Source: Seminavis robusta (lineage: Eukaryota > Bacillariophyta > Bacillariophyceae > Naviculales > Naviculaceae). From it: a stretch of 64,000 bases of DNA. Of the stretch, positions 50,790-61,395 are shown piece by piece (the first letter of the stretch is position 1; every line of letters starts with the position of its first letter). Location of the stretch: contig CAICTM010000205.1 in the NCBI GenBank assembly GCA_903772945.1, positions 28,227 through 92,226 of the forward strand, given 5' to 3'. A program made the translations under genes and the position numbers. The notes beneath the pieces are model-generated. The model worked only from the letters and a program-made list of their open reading frames with translations, did not search any database and was not told the origin of the DNA.

Positions 50790-51984
50790 CACCAATGGTG
50801 TGTGTGAATGCAATCGATATATCCATAGAAATAGTACCACAGAGTCAACCCATCAAGCCACAGTTCTGTTGCCTCGTGCCACTCGGCACCAGAACTCCAG
50901 CCTGAAGGCTTGTCTCTGTCAATCCCAGTAAATTATTTATTAGTATACTCACTTTTTGCTGCAATTGATAAAAGCATAGAGGCAATCGAACACCGACTGC
51001 ACAGTAATCACTTTGTTTCGAGAACTCAAAAGGTTTTTGATCACCTCGCCTATCTTCTTTTGAAACATCACCTACATACCCGACTGACTCCTTGCCGTTT
51101 ACCAATGCTGAGCCGAGAGCGAAATTCCTCGCTTCCTCGGCGGCGTCAAGCCTCGTCCCAACTTTGCTTGCACGGACCCTTCTCCATTCCTATCTACTAG
51201 TTCTCCTGGCTCGGGTGGATGCCTTGGCGGTAGAACTCTCTCCCCAGCGGAAAGTCAGTCACATGTAACAAACCCCGTTCCCTTACCCGACTGGCTGAGT
51301 CCTTGCTACGGTACCGGTACCGCAGCAACGGATGATTCGATTCAATCTAATCTAGCTCTAGCTAGTGAGAAGCCAGCCACATCCCAGATCCAAATTTTGC
51401 TTCAGCGACCTTATAGATCCCCAGCCACCTTACCGGAACGGAAGCCAAAGGAGTCGTCCTCCTCTCTTCTTGTTCTGGAGTGGTAACTAGAACTCCCACA
51501 CCGACACTGCAGTGGTAACTAGAACTCCCACCCCAACTCCCACCTAGTATCGCTCAGCCCCAGAATTTTGAACCGCCCATCATCCAAGACTGCACGGTAG
51601 CTGCCTCACCAGCAACTCCTTTGAGCTCCCAAGCAAGAACCATGGTGGTGATCTGATCGATGCGCCCGCTTTCAGCTCGGCCGTGTCTTGGTTGCAGAGA
51701 ACCACATCCAAAGGGAAGACTGGAGCGACCAAGCTAGCTGCGTGCCTTCCTTGCCGTGTCTTTTTGTGTCTTCCTGGTAGCTTCCTTTTGGCTGTACGGT
51801 AGCTAGTTGACTGATTGGGTTGACGAGCTCTGGAGCTATACAAGAGAATTGATGTTGATCATTAGTGTAATGATTTTATCTTTTCGTTTAATAATACTTC
51901 TAGTGTACAGTTGTAGTAGATGATGATTGACTGATGGGCTCTTCTATTCTATAGTATCAAATTCATTCCAAAAACGAGCTCTTT
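50790..51984. other. intergenic region, no gene seen
   Basis: About 1.2 kb. It holds a short direct repeat (GTGGTAACTAGAACTCCCAC at about 51480 and 51511) and a TACCGGTA at 51312. No supported gene. Confidence 0.45.
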
Positions 51985-53022
51985 TTATTGTTGTGCAACA
52001 GCCTTGGCATCTTCGAGTGCCATTTTGTGTGCAAACTCGACCGATGCCCGTGACAAATGGGAGGCCGTGCGGCTCAAAATGCGGACCTTCATGGTGGGAT
52101 GGGTCTGATAGCATTCCTTTTGGGCATTGACAATTCCATGTCGCATGGCGCGACGACTGCCGCAAATGCTGCGGAGAATAAACGACGCTTCCAATCCACG
52201 CAGTGTATCGTCGTCGCCGTGGCAGTCCAGTGACAAGATGCTGTTGCTGTTGTCTTCACCACCAATTGTGACATCCATGGAACGACGACGGCCACAACTG
52301 CCGCGGCGTGCGGCACTCCTGGCAGAGTCATCCCACAAATCTTGTAGTCCTTCCGTGGCGACTGGTCTGTGTTCTTCCGCCAATTGACGATCGCGTTGTC
52401 CAATTTCCACAAGCTCCTCGCGAGACCACCAGAGCATGGTCTTGTCTTCCGATTTGACAAAGGAGTGGACTTGGACCTGTACTGGTTCTTCACTGCTAGT
52501 ACTGTCAACCGCAAAGTGAACACTGCGTTGGACATTGCGTCGCGAGTTGCGTCTCTTGAGTGGCTCCGCAGCGGCTCCTTCTACCAAACAGGAAGTGCGC
52601 TTGTTTCTGCCGAGACCACGACCACTGGCGCGGCGAGGGCGGATGGTGTCCTTGTTGCAGGGTGATTGCCATGGCATGGCGGTGCCAAAGGGAGAGCAGG
52701 AGTGGGTCATGGGGGCCATCATTGTTGTTGTTGGGCTTTTGTGTTGTTGTTCCTGTTGTGTTGGAGTTGGTTTTGTGACACGCAACAACTCAATCGCTGG
52801 CTGGCAATTGGCTTCCCCAAGATTTCCCAAGACGTTCAAGTGGCTGCCGTTGCCAGTCCTCTGACTGGACTCAACTCGGCGATACGCAGCAACGTTGCTT
52901 GGCCGAAACCTTCCTGCGGCAGCTGCCCGGCAGGTCCGGGTCTTTCCCACTTCCGCACAAAACCGACAACCGACCACTCTGATCGTGCTTTTTCCTGTGA
53001 GCTCTTGCAGCCGTTGTAACAT
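51985..53022 (-). CDS. diatom-specific hypothetical protein with C-terminal helical domain
   Basis: ATG 53022 gives 345 aa; an inner ATG (52722, MMAPMTHSCSP) would give 245 aa and is also plausible. The first half is Arg/Ser/Thr-rich. The second half shows RNVQRSVHFAVDS, a short acidic patch, and WWSREELVEIGQRDRQLAEEH. Then come TLRGLEASFILRSICGSRRAMRHGIVNAQKECY and LSRTASHLSRASVEFAHKMALEDAKAV. The sequence of VxFxV, W-SREEL, RGLE...RR and a final Ala/Ser helix matches a very common diatom-only family that I have seen only as hypothetical. No membrane segment or enzyme motif. Probably nuclear or cytosolic. Confidence 0.7.
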   Translation of the reverse strand: MLQRLQELTGKSTIRVVGCRFCAEVGKTRTCRAAAAGRFRPSNVAAYRRVESSQRTGNGSHLNVLGNLGEANCQPAIELLRVTKPTPTQQEQQHKSPTTTMMAPMTHSCSPFGTAMPWQSPCNKDTIRPRRASGRGLGRNKRTSCLVEGAAAEPLKRRNSRRNVQRSVHFAVDSTSSEEPVQVQVHSFVKSEDKTMLWWSREELVEIGQRDRQLAEEHRPVATEGLQDLWDDSARSAARRGSCGRRRSMDVTIGGEDNSNSILSLDCHGDDDTLRGLEASFILRSICGSRRAMRHGIVNAQKECYQTHPTMKVRILSRTASHLSRASVEFAHKMALEDAKAVAQQ

Positions 53023-54480
53023 TGTAACATGCTTGGTTGAACCGGTAGCAGCAAGACCGTCTCAAGACAACGGCATTTGTGCCCCAGATGCAATATGTCT
53101 TGTATCGCTGGTTTGGGGGAAGGAAGGATTAAAGGTTCAGCCGCAGCAACTCGTAATGACACGAGCCAACTCGGTTTTGGCGTACGAATGAACGTCAGAG
53201 AGCTTAAGGGAACCAAAGACTTCCTTAACAATTTCAATACCGGTGGGAGGTGGTCTCTAGTAAGATTTCGAAATCTCTCACTTGCGCCACATACCGGTAC
53301 ACATGTACACTGTACTGGTGCCACATATACACATACATATAATACCGTAGGGAAGTAAGGGAAGAGTACATACAATGTCATGTACTGTACAGTACGTATG
53401 CAGGGACATTGTGCGAGCTCCGACGAATTCATCTGATCCTGTGATGCTGTGACGCTGTGATGCTGCAAGGGCTGGGGCAGACACTTCCGAAGGGTTCCAA
53501 TGAAAAGTGGAAGTCTGTCTTATTGCAGCCTGGGACCTGGGATTGTATTCGGATGCTTCAGTGGGCATCTGGATCTCTATGGAGAAGACCAATGCTACCG
53601 GTAACCATGACGGTCTTGAAAAGTGTTCTGAGCTCATTTCCAAATAATGCGCTGTCCGCTGTCATTCGGCACTCCCTTTTGAGCTTTTAGACCTCGACAC
53701 AGATACTGGTGGTGCTCTGCTGGCTCCTGGCTAAATTACATGCAGGCCGAAAAGTTCAGCTCGGAAAAGCTACCATCATGAAAGTTAGAGAGACAATGTT
53801 TGGAAGTTTGCTTCTAGGTTCTTGGCGGCTAGATACGACCTTGGTGTGGTGGGGCATGGCTGGACCTTCCCGCAACAAGCAATTTGCTGCTTCGTCGCGA
53901 TGTTGGTGGCTGCCTGCCTGAATACATGGCATTGTGTACGGTAGTGCAGTCACTGGCTGGCTGCTGCAAAAGATGCAAGCAGCCCAGATGCCAGTCACAG
54001 CCAGTGTCATGTCCTTGTGCCTGTTCTTTGGTTCTTCTACCACCACCAGAAGCTAGCTACGGTAGAAATACTAGAAGAGCCAATGCAGTAGCGAGCGCTC
54101 GAAGATGCGAGCAGGTTCTTGAAGCTGTGGATCCTGGATGCTTTAATATATTCCTCGCCACTCACTTGGTTACCTGGCCTGGGGCATACTATTGGCGGGT
54201 TCTGGGCTTTGTCCTCTACGTGTATCAGATTGTGGTGACAAATGCACATAGCTATGCCAACAATGCTAGCTCGGACCCGGGCAAGCAGTGAGTGGCTGGT
54301 ATACCAAAAGGCGAAGTTTGGTATGCTGTAGCTAGGAAGGGTATTGGCTGACAGCAAGCAATGAGCAATGGTCTCTGTGGAGGGCGAACTAACCACACTC
54401 GTCACTTCGCTGCCTTCAGCGATGCTCTCGGTCACTGCGGGCGTCGTCGGAGGCGGGAAAGGTCATGTCAGACGATTTTG
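53023..54480. other. intergenic region, no gene seen
   Basis: About 1.5 kb, with TACCGGTA at 53292 and 53596 and a CTGTGATGCTGTGACGCTGTGATGCTG mini-repeat near 53440. Frames at 53708-54291 show no domain. Confidence 0.45.
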
Positions 54481-55060
54481 TTCAAACGGACAACGCCCAC
54501 GCCTTCTCGGAGCGTCGACCTTCGAGCCTTGCGCTCGACCTGTGGAGGTCATTGACTGCATAGGCGCTGGTGGCTTTGCATTGGTTTGGAGGAGGGAATC
54601 GGTTGACTTCAATCAACCAAGGGCGGTTGTTGGCATCAACAACGTAATCAAAGCCGAGGATCTTTGGATGACCCAAGGACGAAAAGCTTCTTCCCGTCGA
54701 TCCAACTCCCAGGTATTGTCAGCCATTCTCGAATTGCTGCTTCATCGTAGATCGAGAGTACAAGCCTCACAGAGTTCCTCAAACCGTTCCAGAATCGATT
54801 CTCTTCTTCTTGCGAAAAGGTATCAATCACGAAGCGCACCAAAACCAGCTTGGAAACATGGCTTTACCTCTGCCTGAGTTCGTCGTGTGTTGTTCCGCTG
54901 CAGTCACATCCTTTGCGAACTTCACAATCACATCCTTTGACACGTAAGATGTTGCTCCAATCCGCCAACATAGACCCGGAGAGAGAATTTCTTCCTATTG
55001 AGTAAACAATAAGGAGGATCTATCACACGTTGCAAAAGGTGTGTGTCGCTGCTGCTTGCC
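54481..55060 (-). pseudogene. tubulin-tyrosine-ligase (TTL) family pseudogene fragment
   Basis: Reading the minus strand, one frame gives THLLQRVIDPPYCLL and then NRKKFSLRVYVGG (near 55045-54975), the TTL strand usually written KFDLRxYV. A second frame continues TSYVSKDVIVKFAKD. The next open piece is MVRFVIDTFSQEEENRFWNG...SWIDGKKLFVLG (54842-54648). After a one-base shift near 54690 it reads HPKILGFDYVVDANNRPWLIEVNRFP, the C-terminal TTL signature (GFD...PWLIEVN). Order and spacing fit one TTL domain broken by at least two frame changes and in-frame stops. The N-terminal ATP-grasp part is absent. TTL enzymes ligate amino acids to tubulin tails; this copy cannot. Confidence 0.75.
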
Positions 55061-56075
55061 TGCTGCTGTCCAACGGTAGCAACAGAGCTGAAGTTCTCCA
55101 GGCGCAGAAGTCGGTTTCCATGGGATCCACAGCCCGATCGACTCTACGCTCGCAATCCAGAGAGAAGAAGAGTTATTTTGTGGTTGCAGAAATCAAATCG
55201 GTACTGTACTGCTCCAGGCTGGGCAGTTTTATTCAGTTCGGAGAAGCTATCATATTGTACAGAGTTAGAGTGATGCTTGGAAGTTTCTGGGTAGGATCTA
55301 TCCAGCTAGACTTTGGCTTGGTGCGGTACCGGTACCGGTACCGGTACGGTGGCTGCCACAAGCAAGTGCTGCTTAGTCGCGACGTTGTTGCTTTGCTTGC
55401 TTCGTGAATACATGTAGACGCGGTGAAGCAAGAAGAAGTAGGTGACAGTCACAGCCATGGCCATCTCCTTGTGCCTGGCGCAGGCTATGGACGGGGTTAC
55501 CTGGCTGGGGCTTGTCCTCTGCCAGATTGCGGTGACGTTGCCTATAGCTAGCTATGACAACAATTAATTCTACTAGCTAGAAGGACGCGGGCAAGTGAGT
55601 GATGGACCAGAAGGTGGAGTTTGGCATGCGGTACCAGGTACCGGTAGGGTGGCATTGGCTCCTGCCTCCTGCACCAATCGACGCTTGAAGTCGCAGGCGA
55701 CCCAAAGGGAAAGCAAAGGGGATCTGGGGGCTGGTGGAGGAACCGGATAGCCCGGAGAGGTTGTGACCGGAGGAGCCGAAGAGCCCGGAGATGTGCAAAC
55801 ATGACCGCTGAAAACACATAATGTGCAAGACATTCGAATGACTTCTTTCATGCTTTAGATTTTAAAATATTGCTTTGGCTGACTAGCTAGCTTGTTCTTC
55901 GTGACTCAAGCCTTTAAAATACTACTCGTACATGTACTGTACTGCTTCAGCAGCAACTCTTTCGGAGGAGTGACTTTTCTTTTGGTTTTTTGCCTCTCCG
56001 TGGATTGTGTTTGGATTCGATTCGATTCTGGACTATACATTTATTAGTACCAGCTTCCACCCCTCCAAAAGAGCC
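55061..56075. other. intergenic region with (GGTACC)n microsatellite
   Basis: GGTACC repeats five times around 55325-55350, and another TACCGGTA lies at 55639. No gene seen; the right end is the promoter side of the VWD-like gene. Confidence 0.5.
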
Positions 56076-57299
56076 ATGGTGGGTGCTCTTTTCAGTAACT
56101 TCTTTTTAAAAAGTAAAACAAAAGTGAAACACAAAATTGATAACTTCTACAGGTTCCAGTATTCCAATTTATACGTCGTACCAACTACATATACTATGGG
56201 CTGTACATTTTTTGCCACTGCACTCGTAGCCAACGGCGTCATCATGAACCCAGCTCCAGACATAGACGGCGATGTGACCCTTCGCCAGGATGCATTGGTC
56301 ACATTCTCTTGCCCAGATGGTTTCATCATGAAGCAAGGCGGTACTCTGGTTGATTCATTTTCTTCTCTTGCGTGCCCCATCCATGATAATGATTGGCCAC
56401 TAGTTCTTCAAGCTCCGAGCCTATCCTGCGAAGATCCATCACTGACTGACTCTGGAATCATGGGAGAACCCCATGTCAAGAAGTGGAATGGAGAATGGTA
56501 TGATTGGCAGGGAGAGTGTGATGCTGTATTCCTCCATGTCCCAGACTTCCGTGATGGACTTGGCTTGGATATCCATACTCGGACCACCATCCGCTACAAC
56601 TACAGCTTCATCGAGACTGCAGCCATCCAGGTTGGTGCTGACATTCTGGAGGTCAGCAGCTTTGGAGACTACATGCTGAATGGAATCTCCGCTGCTGACT
56701 TGCCTCAGGTGATGGGAGATTGCTGCAACATAACCCACACCCAGCTCAACCAGAAGCAGCACTCCTTTTCAATCCACATGGGAGAAGGGGTCAGCCTTGA
56801 GCTCTCTACCCACAAGGACATCGTCTCTCTTAAGATCCTTCATGGAACTTCTCCTTCGGTGGATGCGTGGTTTGGCAGCAGCTCTGGCTTGATGGGGAGC
56901 TTCCATGAGAGCAAGACCTTGGCCCGTGATGGTGTCACTCTCTTGGAGGATCCCAATGAGCTGGGCCAGGAGTGGCAGGTCTTGGATAGGTAAGCATCTG
57001 TGCTTCTCATTTGATGTTTGTAATTCCCAGCCTTCACATCATCCACTAACACGTGCTTGCTTGCTTGATCAAGTGATCCCAAGCTCTTCCAAAACACCGA
57101 TCGTGCTCCCCAGTTTCCAGAGAAGTGCCACCTCCCAGATGCTGCTGCTGCCCAGAAGCGTCGTCTTCTCGGGGGGGCTGTATCCAGGGATGAAGCAGCA
57201 GAGGCCTGTGCCCATTGGAATGAGGACGAGAGGAAAAACTGCATTGCCGATGTCCTTGCCACCAATGATTTGGAACTTGCTGAGTTCAGTGGATACTAG
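56076..57299 (+). CDS. secreted/membrane VWD-like domain protein, two exons
   Basis: Exons 56076-56989 and 57074-57299 with an 84-bp GTAAGC...CAAG intron give 379 aa. The start is the ATG at 56076 in GAGCCATGG context; an inner ATG at 56196 (MGCTFFATALVANGV) would also work. A Cys-containing segment like a sushi/EB stretch (VTFSCPDGFIMKQGG...CPIHDNDW) precedes the VWD part (about 120-310). That part reads GEPHVKKWNGEWYDWQGECDAVFLH, GLGLDIHTRTTIRYNYSFIETAAIQVG, FGDYMLNG, and ends SGLMGSFHESKTLARDG. The C-terminal PKLFQNTDRAPQFPEKC block and an acidic-Cys end (CAHWNEDERKNCIADVL) are typical of diatom copies. VWD domains form secreted polymers; a role in extracellular matrix or adhesion is inferred. 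The signal peptide is poor, so a 5' exon may be missing. Confidence 0.82.
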
Positions 57300-58254
57300 A
57301 CAGTTCAAAAACCTTGTCAGGTAATGCTGGCTATATATTTGTAAGAAGAAGATGAAGCAGAGAACAGGAAGAGGACGATCAAACCTGAGGAGGCAATAGC
57401 AAAGAAATACATGTAGTGAAATGCGAAAGCAGTCGTGCCATTTAATTAAGTTACTCTAAAAAGATGGAGTTTATATTCCCCCAACCTTCTCACCTGTTCC
57501 GACATGTAGTACATCCAGCGCTCGCCCAATCCAGATGCAAAGCCGAGCAGGTATCATTGGGCGGAAATCCAACCACAGGACTGCCTCAATTGACACTATT
57601 GTCTGCCATCGCCGTTTGTCGTTCTGTTCCATGGTCGTTGTTCCCATCGTCGAACGTAGTCGTTGTTACCATCGTCGAACGTGGTTGTTGTTACCGTCGT
57701 CGAATGAGCGTTGCGATCTGTTGTTGTGTTGTGGGGGTTGTGGTTGCGGCGGCGTACAAGCGTCATCCAGATCGAGAGGTGTTGTTTGATTTTTGAAGGT
57801 TTCTCTCGTCCTGCTGATCAACCGCTTTACTTCATGTACTAGCTATGATAGTACGATGTAGTATGATGCTCGAGTACATGTAGTACAGTACTTAAAATTG
57901 AGTGCATGAGGCTTTTTCACCGGATTCAATTCTGGCTTCCTCTACTTATTTTATTAAAATCAGTTGATACTGTAATAAAATGTTTAATTAATTTTTTAAA
58001 ACTTCCGAAAGGAAACTACTAGTATTAATTTTTAAATACTACAGTACAGATCCCAGAAAAACTGACCAAAAACCCACGAACCACTTTTTTACTTTTTTTC
58101 ACCCTCACTTTGAGTTTTTTTCTTGTTCTCATAGCTTTTATGTACAACTACTACTAGTAAGAACATTGAACAGACCACCCAAAAATCGAGAACTTGCCAC
58201 ATGTATGGTAGCCAAGAGGCAGGAATGACAGAGCAAAAAAAAAAGCTGTTAGAA
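57300..58254. other. intergenic, with CGTTGTTACCATCGTCGAACGT mini-repeat
   Basis: A ~27-bp unit containing CATCGTCGAACGTAGTCGTT repeats about three times at 57645-57710. AT-rich DNA follows to the retroelement. No gene seen. Confidence 0.45.
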
Positions 58255-58498
58255 GAGTCTTCCTCGACTCCCAGCCACCGCCTCAGCCGTCCGCACTCCG
58301 GATGACATGGGCAGTTCACTAGGACTATTTAGGGACGACTAAATACACCTGTGTGTGCAGTGTCGAAACGATAGTGCTAGAGTTTGGGAACGGTGCTATC
58401 TAGTCACCAATCCAAAACCGTTGGGATCCAAAACGTTGGAGGTGCAATCTGGTGCACCTAGCAAAACCGTTGGAAACCGACATTGAACTGAGTAGCCC
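58255..58498 (-). repeat. ~245-bp direct repeat, distal copy (B2-like)
   Basis: Matches 58680-58928 from GAGTCTTCCTCGACTCCCAG to GACATTGAACTGAGTAGCCC. Seven single-base indels and no substitution separate the copies; this copy is shorter at six of the seven sites. Confidence 0.9.
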
Positions 58499-58679
58499 CT
58501 TAAAAAGAAAAGGACGCCATTGTCCTCTTCGATTGGTGGCTACTAGCAATGTGTGGCTTGGATTGGCTCCTACCGACTGATCGATCCCCTTGAAAACCCT
58601 AACTCTATCTACGGTGACGTACAGTCCAGGCAGGAGCAAGTGTGCTTCCACATTGCTCTGCTTAGAGTCATGGCGATAG

Positions 58680-58928
58680 GAGTCTTCCTCGACTCCCAGC
58701 CACCGCCTCAGCGTCCGCACTCCGGATGACATGGGCAGTTTCACTAGGACTATTTAGGGACGACTAAATACACCTGTGTGTGCAGTGTCGAAACGATAGT
58801 GCTAGAGTTTGGGAAACGGTGCTATCTAGTGCACCAATCCAAAACCGTTGGGATCCAAAACCGTTGGAAGGTGCAATCTGGTGCACCTAGCCAAAACCGT
58901 TGGAAACCGACATTGAACTGAGTAGCCC
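58680..58928 (-). repeat. ~245-bp direct repeat, proximal copy (B1-like)
   Basis: Partner of 58255-58498, separated from it by 181 bp. It lies just downstream of the recombinase frame on the coding strand. Confidence 0.9.
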
Positions 58929-59092
58929 ATGTCCAGCTGACGAAGCAGCGTGTCGTAGACACAGCTGCCGGAAGCCCCATGTCAACTGAGTCAGCGGACG
59001 GCTGGAGTGGGAGAAAACCACCTACTCTAGAGGGGAAAACCCACGGAGGCAAAGCTTTGCACACGAAAAGGGAATATTGCAGAGCTATTTGT

Positions 59093-60364
59093 TTAGACCA
59101 CTGCAATAGCAGTGGGGGGATGATTGCCAGCGAACGACATAAGGTCAGGCATAGAGTCGCCAGGACCAAATGTCTTCTGGCGCAGAATATCGGCGTGGCG
59201 ACGAGCCAGGCCCAGAGTATTGCGCAAGTAATCCATAAAGGCGTTGGATTTCCAGCGCAAGAGCCATTGGATTTGGACCTCATTGTAACCGGCTTCGAAG
59301 AGAAGCACGCAAGCGCCCACTCGGAGAGAGTGGGAACTCCAACGACGAAGTTTCGTCTTATCTTTGCTCGGGGAAAACCCAAACTGAGATGCAGCAATCA
59401 TGGCACGCATAGACTTGAGGATAGCCTGGGGATGAACTGAATGGACATGGCCATATCGATTGTAGACAAACACTGACAAAGGGTTTTTTACATCCTCAAG
59501 GCTTCGGAGACGGATAAAGCGCCGCAGGATTCGAAACATGGCACAGACCATACAGAGGTGGGGGTACCCGAATAAAGCGACAAAGAGTCGCCACTGCCCA
59601 TTCTCTCCATTCTTCTGCTGGCGGAAGCAAAGCCAAAGTTCAGCCACCATTGACACATCAATGGGGTTGTCAGCAGTGCCAAGAATAGCGGCACCTTCCA
59701 GGATGGTGCCGTTGTAAAGCTTTACTTGGACATCACCCAAGCAGAAAGCGTAAGGATCACCATAGATGTTCCGATAGGGAAAATCAGGGTCAATGTGGGT
59801 CGATTCGGGCTGAGCCCACTCAACCTTTCGGAGTCCAGCGCGAAGAGCAACAACATACCAATCGGCCAAGACTTCGTCAATATGGTCAGACCAAGGAGCT
59901 ACCTTGGCTCGCGCAATAGTAGCATCGTATAACATTGGGAGCGTGAAAGCTTCGCGCCGCTGGATGGCCTTCTCATACTTGTCGATATTATCGTAAATCG
60001 ATTTCAGATGATGGCCCATGGATTCCGAGAAATGAGAGTCTTTGCGGTAGTCGCAAAAAGTCTGGAATGCCTTCAGGAGAAGGGCAGCTGCATTACGGAT
60101 ATAGGTTTTGATAGTACTCCCCTTGATGCGCCGACAATACAAACTGCCGTCTGACCAGAGGTGCTCGGCATACATACACAAAGCCAGCTGGATAGCTTCG
60201 GGATCGGCATCTTTGATCTCCAAAATTGGAGGTGAGATCGGGACTGGAGTAGTCCAATCTAAATCATAAGCGAACCCGAGGAAATGCAATTGGTGGGAAC
60301 GAGCTGTCCCAGCTCGCTTGGAAGACTTGGTACCTCCATTGGAGATCTGGAGAATAGACTCCAA
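59093..60364 (-). CDS. tyrosine recombinase of the retroelement
   Basis: This frame (starting from CTC/ATG-poor sequence at 60364; 423 codons) carries a phage-integrase-like fold. A likely first catalytic Arg is in VVALRAGLRKVEW. The box-II region is RRWSSHSLRVGACVLLFEAGY with the HxxR pair. WLLRWKSNAFMDYLRN supplies the Trp and the Tyr nucleophile. The recombinase inserts the circular cDNA in DIRS-type elements, which explains the missing DDE integrase. The N-terminal 40 residues overlap the preceding RNase H frame and show that a one-base shift is needed to join them. All core catalytic residues are present. Confidence 0.8.
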   Translation of the reverse strand: MESILQISNGGTKSSKRAGTARSHQLHFLGFAYDLDWTTPVPISPPILEIKDADPEAIQLALCMYAEHLWSDGSLYCRRIKGSTIKTYIRNAAALLLKAFQTFCDYRKDSHFSESMGHHLKSIYDNIDKYEKAIQRREAFTLPMLYDATIARAKVAPWSDHIDEVLADWYVVALRAGLRKVEWAQPESTHIDPDFPYRNIYGDPYAFCLGDVQVKLYNGTILEGAAILGTADNPIDVSMVAELWLCFRQQKNGENGQWRLFVALFGYPHLCMVCAMFRILRRFIRLRSLEDVKNPLSVFVYNRYGHVHSVHPQAILKSMRAMIAASQFGFSPSKDKTKLRRWSSHSLRVGACVLLFEAGYNEVQIQWLLRWKSNAFMDYLRNTLGLARRHADILRQKTFGPGDSMPDLMSFAGNHPPTAIAVV

Positions 60365-61395
60365 GAGAGGAGCTGTAGCAAGGCGGGACTTGGGCGGAAA
60401 GAATTCCAGTTTCGCATGAAGCTGAACTTCTGGTACAGCTGCTCAGCCCGTTCACGATGAGAGAGGTCAAAATGGGTGGGACGTGAGATAAAATCGGCCA
60501 GAATATTTTCAACACCGGCAATATGCTGAGCAGTGATACTGATGCCAGAGGTTCGCAACAATTCACAGTAAACGCCAAGCAAACGCTGACCCTGGGGGGA
60601 CTTGGTGGTGGCACGATTCGCCCAAGAAACAGAGGACGTGTTGTCGGACCAAGACAACACCACTGGAATTTCGGGCTCCCCATAAGGGAAAAGTTCTGCT
60701 TTCTCCTCGGGAGAGAGAGAACGGAGGGCAACGATGGAGCCGGCCAGTTCCAGAATGATCGTCAAGAACTCCAACTGATTGATGTGGATGAAGTTGGGCG
60801 AAGAGGGGTCCAGCTTCAGGCATCGACGAACACGGTCACTCCAAACAATGTCAAACCAGAACTTGAGTTGGGGGCTGTAACCACCAGCGCCATATTCACT
60901 GGCATCGCCCCAGGCGATAGCGTGGGGGTCTCTGGGAATGATGGTTCCGATCTTGGCCTCAAACGGAATAGGATCCGACTTCAAGTAATGGAGAATGTTG
61001 GACAAGGAACTGCGAAGGGACGAATCGACCGTTTGGGTTCCTTTGTTGCGCCAAATCAGAAGGGCTTTCTCACGTGCCAGAATGTTTTTGACACGTTTCC
61101 AGAGAGCCTCAGGTAGCTCTGCATGCAAGTCGGCTGCCTTCTGCTTTGCCAATTCGTTCCCAGGTTTTGCGCTGGGTGAAATAGAGGCGCTGCAACAAGG
61201 TACGCATCCGATTCTGGAGGGAGAAAAACAAGGGCGTGCCCACACCACATAGCGTGTGTGGTTTTCCAAGACGCCTAGGAGCTCAGCACCCTCGAGCAAT
61301 GAGAACCGATCCTTCTGGAGCCAATCTCGAGGCGGGAAATGAGCTCGGTTTTCTTGTGCTCCAACATGGAGATAGACAATCGCCGGGTGTCCCAA
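60259..61395 (-). CDS. RNase H region of the retroelement polyprotein
   Basis: The 378-codon frame contains the RNase H core: HAIAWGDASEYGAGGYSP (first Asp), HINQLEFLTIILEL (Glu), VVLSWSDNTSSVSWANR (second Asp) and HIAGVENILADFISR (last Asp). The pattern D...E...D...GxxNxxAD(F/L)xSR is that of DIRS and related RNases H. The first ~60 codons overlap the reverse transcriptase frame out of register. RNase H removes RNA from the RNA:DNA hybrid during reverse transcription. Confidence 0.8.
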   Translation of the reverse strand: MGHPAIVYLHVGAQENRAHFPPRDWLQKDRFSLLEGAELLGVLENHTRYVVWARPCFSPSRIGCVPCCSASISPSAKPGNELAKQKAADLHAELPEALWKRVKNILAREKALLIWRNKGTQTVDSSLRSSLSNILHYLKSDPIPFEAKIGTIIPRDPHAIAWGDASEYGAGGYSPQLKFWFDIVWSDRVRRCLKLDPSSPNFIHINQLEFLTIILELAGSIVALRSLSPEEKAELFPYGEPEIPVVLSWSDNTSSVSWANRATTKSPQGQRLLGVYCELLRTSGISITAQHIAGVENILADFISRPTHFDLSHRERAEQLYQKFSFMRNWNSFRPSPALLQLLSWSLFSRSPMEVPSLPSELGQLVPTNCISSGSLMI

